Shown in pieces: positions 6,792-9,832 of a stretch of DNA of 9,832 nucleotides. The position numbers and the translations under genes were made by a program. Position 1 is the stretch's first letter, and each line of letters opens with the position of its first letter. The DNA is from Synergistales bacterium (GTDB lineage Bacteria; Synergistota; Synergistia; Synergistales; Thermovirgaceae): NCBI GenBank assembly GCA_018434645.1, contig JAHDOX010000121.1, positions 1 to 9,832 on the forward strand. The letters run 5' to 3'. The notes under the pieces are model-generated. The model made no database searches. It was given only the letters and a program-made list of their open reading frames with translations, and had not been told where the DNA came from.

Positions 6792-9144
6792 TGTTTCCGT
6801 TATCCATTGCTTTACCGAGTACTTCGAGAATATTGCTCGTGAAATGCAGTCTAATGCCCCTCGTCACCCAGGGGGGCATTTCCTCCACCTCAGCCATATT
6901 CTCCGATGGGAATATAACTTCTTCCAAACCGTGACGTTTCGCGGCAAGAAGCTTCTCCTTGACCCCTCCCACGGGAAGAACCTCACCCCTGAGGGTTATT
7001 TCGCCGCTCATGGCGAGGCAGCTCTTGACGGCCTTCCCCGAAAGCGCCGAGTACATGACCGTTGCAAGGGCTATCCCGGCTGACGGGCCGTCCTTTGGAA
7101 TGGCACCTTCGGGAACGTGGACGTGAATATCCATCTTGTCCCACTTCAGTCCCTCGAGGCCAAGTTCTTTGGCATGGGCTTTGAGGTATCCCAGGGCTGT
7201 CTGGGCCGATTCCTGCATGATCTCCCCAAGGTTTCCGGTCAAAACGACATTACCCTTGCCCTCCATGGTCGCAGACTCTATAACTAGGACGTCCCCGCCG
7301 GTCTCCGTCCAGGCAAGCCCGATAACAGCTCCCGGCTGGGGCTTTTTGGGCAATCTCGCATCGTAATGTTTGGGAGTTCCCAGATATTCGCGCAGGTCCC
7401 TTACGGTGATTTTTATCGGGCCAGACTCTTTTGACCTCCGATTTTGTTCCGCCACAAGTCTACGAGTAACCTTTCGCGCGATTCTCGCCAATTGTCGTTC
7501 CAACTCGCGAACTCCGGCTTCACGCGTATAATCGCTGATTATTTTCTTTACAGCGTTTGGAGAAAAAACGAGGAAATCATCTTTAAGGCCATGTTCCGCA
7601 AGCACCTTTGGGATCAGGTGGCGTTTCGCAATCTGGTATTTCTCCTCGGCCACATAGCCGGGAAGCCTGATAATCTCCATCCTGTCCAAAAGGGCCCTCG
7701 GAATCGTGTGGGTAACGTTCGCCGTCGTTATGAACAGTACTTCGCTGAGATCGAAGGGGACCTCCAGGAAATGATCCGTGAATGAACTGTTTTGCTCCGG
7801 ATCCAGAACTTCAAGAAGCGCGGCAGCAGGATCACCCCTGAAATCGGCTCCGATCTTGTCGACTTCATCGAGAAGCATTACGGGGTTTTTCTTCCCGGCC
7901 TGCCTTATCTTCTGTATTATCCTGCCCGGCAGGGAACCGATGTAGGTCCTCCTGTGCCCCCTGATCTCCGCTTCGTCACGAATTCCACCCAGCGACATGT
8001 TGACGAAATTACGTCCCAGTGCCCTCGCTATGGATCGGCCCAAAGAAGTCTTGCCGACTCCCGGGGGTCCCACAAAACATAGCACTTGCGATTTTGTCCT
8101 GCTGCCAGTCTGTTTCCTGACGGCCAGAAATTCAAGGATCCTCTCCTTGGCTTCTTCGAGTCCCCAATGATCCTCGTTCAGGACTTTTTCGGCATACCTT
8201 ATGTCGACCGTATCTTTTGAGCGTTTGCTCCACGGCAGGTTGACGAGCCAGTCTATATAAGTCCTTACCACCGTGGCCTCCGCCGAAAGCGGCGGCATCT
8301 TGGAAAGGCGGTCGATTTCGTGAAGGGCCTTTTCCCGGGCTTCCGACGGCATGCCGGCCTCTTCTACCTGCTCTTTCAGCTTTTCTATCTCGGAAGTTTC
8401 CTCGCTTTGACCCAACTCATCCTGAATTACCTTCAGCTGCTCTCTGAGATAAAATTCCTTTTGCCCTTTTTCAAGCTCCTGGCGAACCCGTTCGTGTATA
8501 GATTGCTCAACTTCGAGGATCTCGATTTCTCTCAAGAGTATTTTCAGTATTTTTTCCAGCCGGACCTTGACCTCTGCTGTTTCAAGAAGTTCCTGCCTGT
8601 CGGCGATTTTGATTTGCAGATGCGAAGCGACCAGGTCCGCAAGAAAATCCGGATCCTCCACATTCGTGATCGACATCATCACCTCGGTAGGGATCCTCGG
8701 GTGAAGTGACACGTATCGTTCAAATTGAGCTGACACGGAGCGCTTGAGAGGCTCCAGCAACTCGTCTTCCACGGCACTAACCGAGGCCATCCTGGAATAG
8801 CTGCATTCGTAATGATCCTCTGCAAGGAACATTTCCTCGATCCGAACACGCTCGAGACCCTCGACCAGCACTTTTGTAGAACCGTCGGGAAGCCGGACCA
8901 TCTGAACTATCATGGCTATCGTGCCAAACTGATACAAGTCATCCGGTTCGGGATCGTCCTGGGTCATGTCTTTTTGGGTCACTATGCAAATTTTTCGGTC
9001 CCGCTCGATCGCTTCCTCGAGAGCTCTCCTGGACCCCGGCCTTCCTACGAAAAGTGGCGCCACCACTCCCGGGAAAAGCACAAGGTCTCGCACGGGAAGT
9101 ACCGGAAGAACCGCGGAGGATCCCCCTCTTTTGGACATCGCCAA
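6784..9144 (-). CDS. lon: ATP-dependent protease Lon (LonA type)
   Basis: Lon (786 residues) is a cytoplasmic homohexameric AAA+ serine protease that degrades misfolded and short-lived regulatory proteins. The N-terminal substrate-binding LON domain starts with the LPVRDLVLFPGV segment (15-27). A helical/coiled region follows (about 190-310). The AAA+ module has Walker A GPPGVGKT (359-366) and Walker B VMLLDEVDK (422-430). The C-terminal protease domain has the Ser-Lys dyad: S688 in PKDGPSAG and K731 in GGVKEK, with the same 43-residue spacing as E. coli S679/K722. It lacks a membrane segment, so it is LonA rather than LonB. I chose the TTG at 9142-9144 because an AGGAGGT site sits 8 nt upstream. 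An ATG two codons later (9136-9138) would have a 14-nt spacing. The start is 1 nt past the clpX stop and the end overlaps ysxC. No heat-shock promoter or CIRCE element is visible between clpX and lon. Confidence 0.98.
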   Translation of the reverse strand: MAMSKRGGSSAVLPVLPVRDLVLFPGVVAPLFVGRPGSRRALEEAIERDRKICIVTQKDMTQDDPEPDDLYQFGTIAMIVQMVRLPDGSTKVLVEGLERVRIEEMFLAEDHYECSYSRMASVSAVEDELLEPLKRSVSAQFERYVSLHPRIPTEVMMSITNVEDPDFLADLVASHLQIKIADRQELLETAEVKVRLEKILKILLREIEILEVEQSIHERVRQELEKGQKEFYLREQLKVIQDELGQSEETSEIEKLKEQVEEAGMPSEAREKALHEIDRLSKMPPLSAEATVVRTYIDWLVNLPWSKRSKDTVDIRYAEKVLNEDHWGLEEAKERILEFLAVRKQTGSRTKSQVLCFVGPPGVGKTSLGRSIARALGRNFVNMSLGGIRDEAEIRGHRRTYIGSLPGRIIQKIRQAGKKNPVMLLDEVDKIGADFRGDPAAALLEVLDPEQNSSFTDHFLEVPFDLSEVLFITTANVTHTIPRALLDRMEIIRLPGYVAEEKYQIAKRHLIPKVLAEHGLKDDFLVFSPNAVKKIISDYTREAGVRELERQLARIARKVTRRLVAEQNRRSKESGPIKITVRDLREYLGTPKHYDARLPKKPQPGAVIGLAWTETGGDVLVIESATMEGKGNVVLTGNLGEIMQESAQTALGYLKAHAKELGLEGLKWDKMDIHVHVPEGAIPKDGPSAGIALATVMYSALSGKAVKSCLAMSGEITLRGEVLPVGGVKEKLLAAKRHGLEEVIFPSENMAEVEEMPPWVTRGIRLHFTSNILEVLGKAMDNGNNG

Positions 9145-9145
9145 G

Positions 9146-9832
9146 TCAGGCTACCTCCTCGTCATCTTCGAGGAATTCCATTTCAGGCTCTCCCCTGCCC
9201 AGAACAAAATCTTCGTTCAAAACCACCCTGGACAGATTTTCTGCCTTGGAGGGGATCTCGTACATGAGGTCCAGCATTATGGACTCCATAATAGACCGCA
9301 ATCCCCTGGCGCCCGTTTCCCTCAATGCCGCTACCCTGGCTATGGCCTTAAGGGCATCCTCCGTTAAATCCAAAACTACGCCCTCCATTAAAAAGGCCTT
9401 CTTGTACTGCCTTATCAGCGCGTTTTTAGGTTCTGTAAGTATCCTGACAAGAGCGTCCTCACCGAGTCCCTCCAGCGAGGCGATCACAGGCAGCCTTCCG
9501 ATGAACTCAGGTATAAACCCGTAAGCCATCAGGTCATCCGGCTGGACTTCCCTCAGGAGGGCCGATTTCTGGCGTTTGGCTTCCTCTATTATATTTCCGC
9601 CGAATCCTATGGTCTTCTTGTTCACGCGCCTGGCGATTATGTTCTCCAGACCATCAAAGGCCCCCCCGCATATGAACAGGATATTCTTCGTGTTGATCTG
9701 GATGAAATCCTGGTAGGGATGTTTTCTGCCTCCCTTTGGAGGAACGTTGGCCACCGTCCCATCGATCATTCTCAGCATGGCCTGTTGTACCCCTTCGCCG
9801 GAGACATCTCTCGTTATCGACGTAGACTCCGA
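9146..9832 (-). CDS. clpX: ATP-dependent Clp protease ATP-binding subunit ClpX (C-terminal part)
   Basis: This is the C-terminal 228 residues of ClpX; the gene runs off the right edge. ClpX is the AAA+ unfoldase that recognises tagged substrates and feeds them to ClpP. The frame is open to the last base and starts with a SITRDVSGEGVQQA segment. Matching the RKH loop (visible residues 36-38) to E. coli R228-H230 places the first visible residue near E. coli position 193. The zinc-binding domain, Walker A and B and GYVG pore loop are therefore outside. Still visible are the IGFGG loop (75-79) that docks into ClpP, the GFIPEFIGRLPV block (105-116) and the sensor-2 GAR (174-176). The intact IGF loop implies a ClpP partner, perhaps encoded just upstream as in many bacteria. 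The protein ends in an acidic tail (EDDEEVA). An internal ATG at 9776-9778 is not the real start. Confidence 0.97.
   Translation of the reverse strand, partial: SESTSITRDVSGEGVQQAMLRMIDGTVANVPPKGGRKHPYQDFIQINTKNILFICGGAFDGLENIIARRVNKKTIGFGGNIIEEAKRQKSALLREVQPDDLMAYGFIPEFIGRLPVIASLEGLGEDALVRILTEPKNALIRQYKKAFLMEGVVLDLTEDALKAIARVAALRETGARGLRSIMESIMLDLMYEIPSKAENLSRVVLNEDFVLGRGEPEMEFLEDDEEVA
9153..9159 (-). promoter_or_regulatory. Shine-Dalgarno that selects the TTG start of lon
   Basis: The minus strand reads AGGAGGT within the last codons of clpX, before its TGA stop at 9146-9148. It lies 8 nt from the TTG at 9142-9144 and 14 nt from the next ATG at 9136-9138, which favours the TTG. The placement suggests that ribosomes ending on clpX help start lon. 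Confidence 0.7.

Overview
This window is a compact housekeeping gene cluster from a bacterium, with the 3' end of a group II intron on the opposite strand at the left edge. Seven protein genes lie on the minus strand with almost no space between them. In order of transcription (right to left) they are clpX (its last 228 codons; the 5' part is outside the window), lon, ysxC/engB, valS, folC, a PgeF/YfiH-family gene, and a Gfo/Idh/MocA oxidoreductase. Gaps are 1 to 44 nt and two junctions overlap (lon/ysxC by 8 nt, folC/pgeF by 11 nt). The whole set is probably one polycistronic unit whose promoter lies to the right of the window. No internal promoter, tRNA, rRNA, riboswitch or CRISPR array was seen.

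The order clpX-lon-ysxC, and valS-folC, is the same as in Bacillus and relatives, where a heme gene block separates ysxC from valS. Here ysxC and valS are adjacent. The proteins have standard bacterial motifs. The mid-range GC content, the absence of a T-box leader before valS, and a Gfo/Idh oxidoreductase resembling those in lipid A gene neighbourhoods of diderm anaerobes suggest a diderm anaerobe, for example Synergistota or a deltaproteobacterial lineage. This placement is inference from recall and was not tested.

Functions: ClpX and Lon are AAA+ protein quality-control machines. YsxC is a GTPase for large ribosomal subunit assembly. ValS charges tRNA-Val. FolC makes and polyglutamylates folates. 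PgeF is a zinc-dependent purine nucleoside-acting or peptidoglycan-editing type enzyme. The last gene is a sugar-type NAD(P)-dependent dehydrogenase, possibly acting on a nucleotide sugar. The cluster thus joins proteostasis, translation and cofactor supply, as is common for growth-linked operons.

Positions 1-293 contain no confident protein gene. Positions about 146-220 fold as group II intron domains V and VI on the plus strand. Positions 255-277 hold a perfect 9-bp GC-rich hairpin between the intron end and the convergent operon end. I found no clear undescribed system: the coding part is ordinary, and the intron end is the only accessory element.
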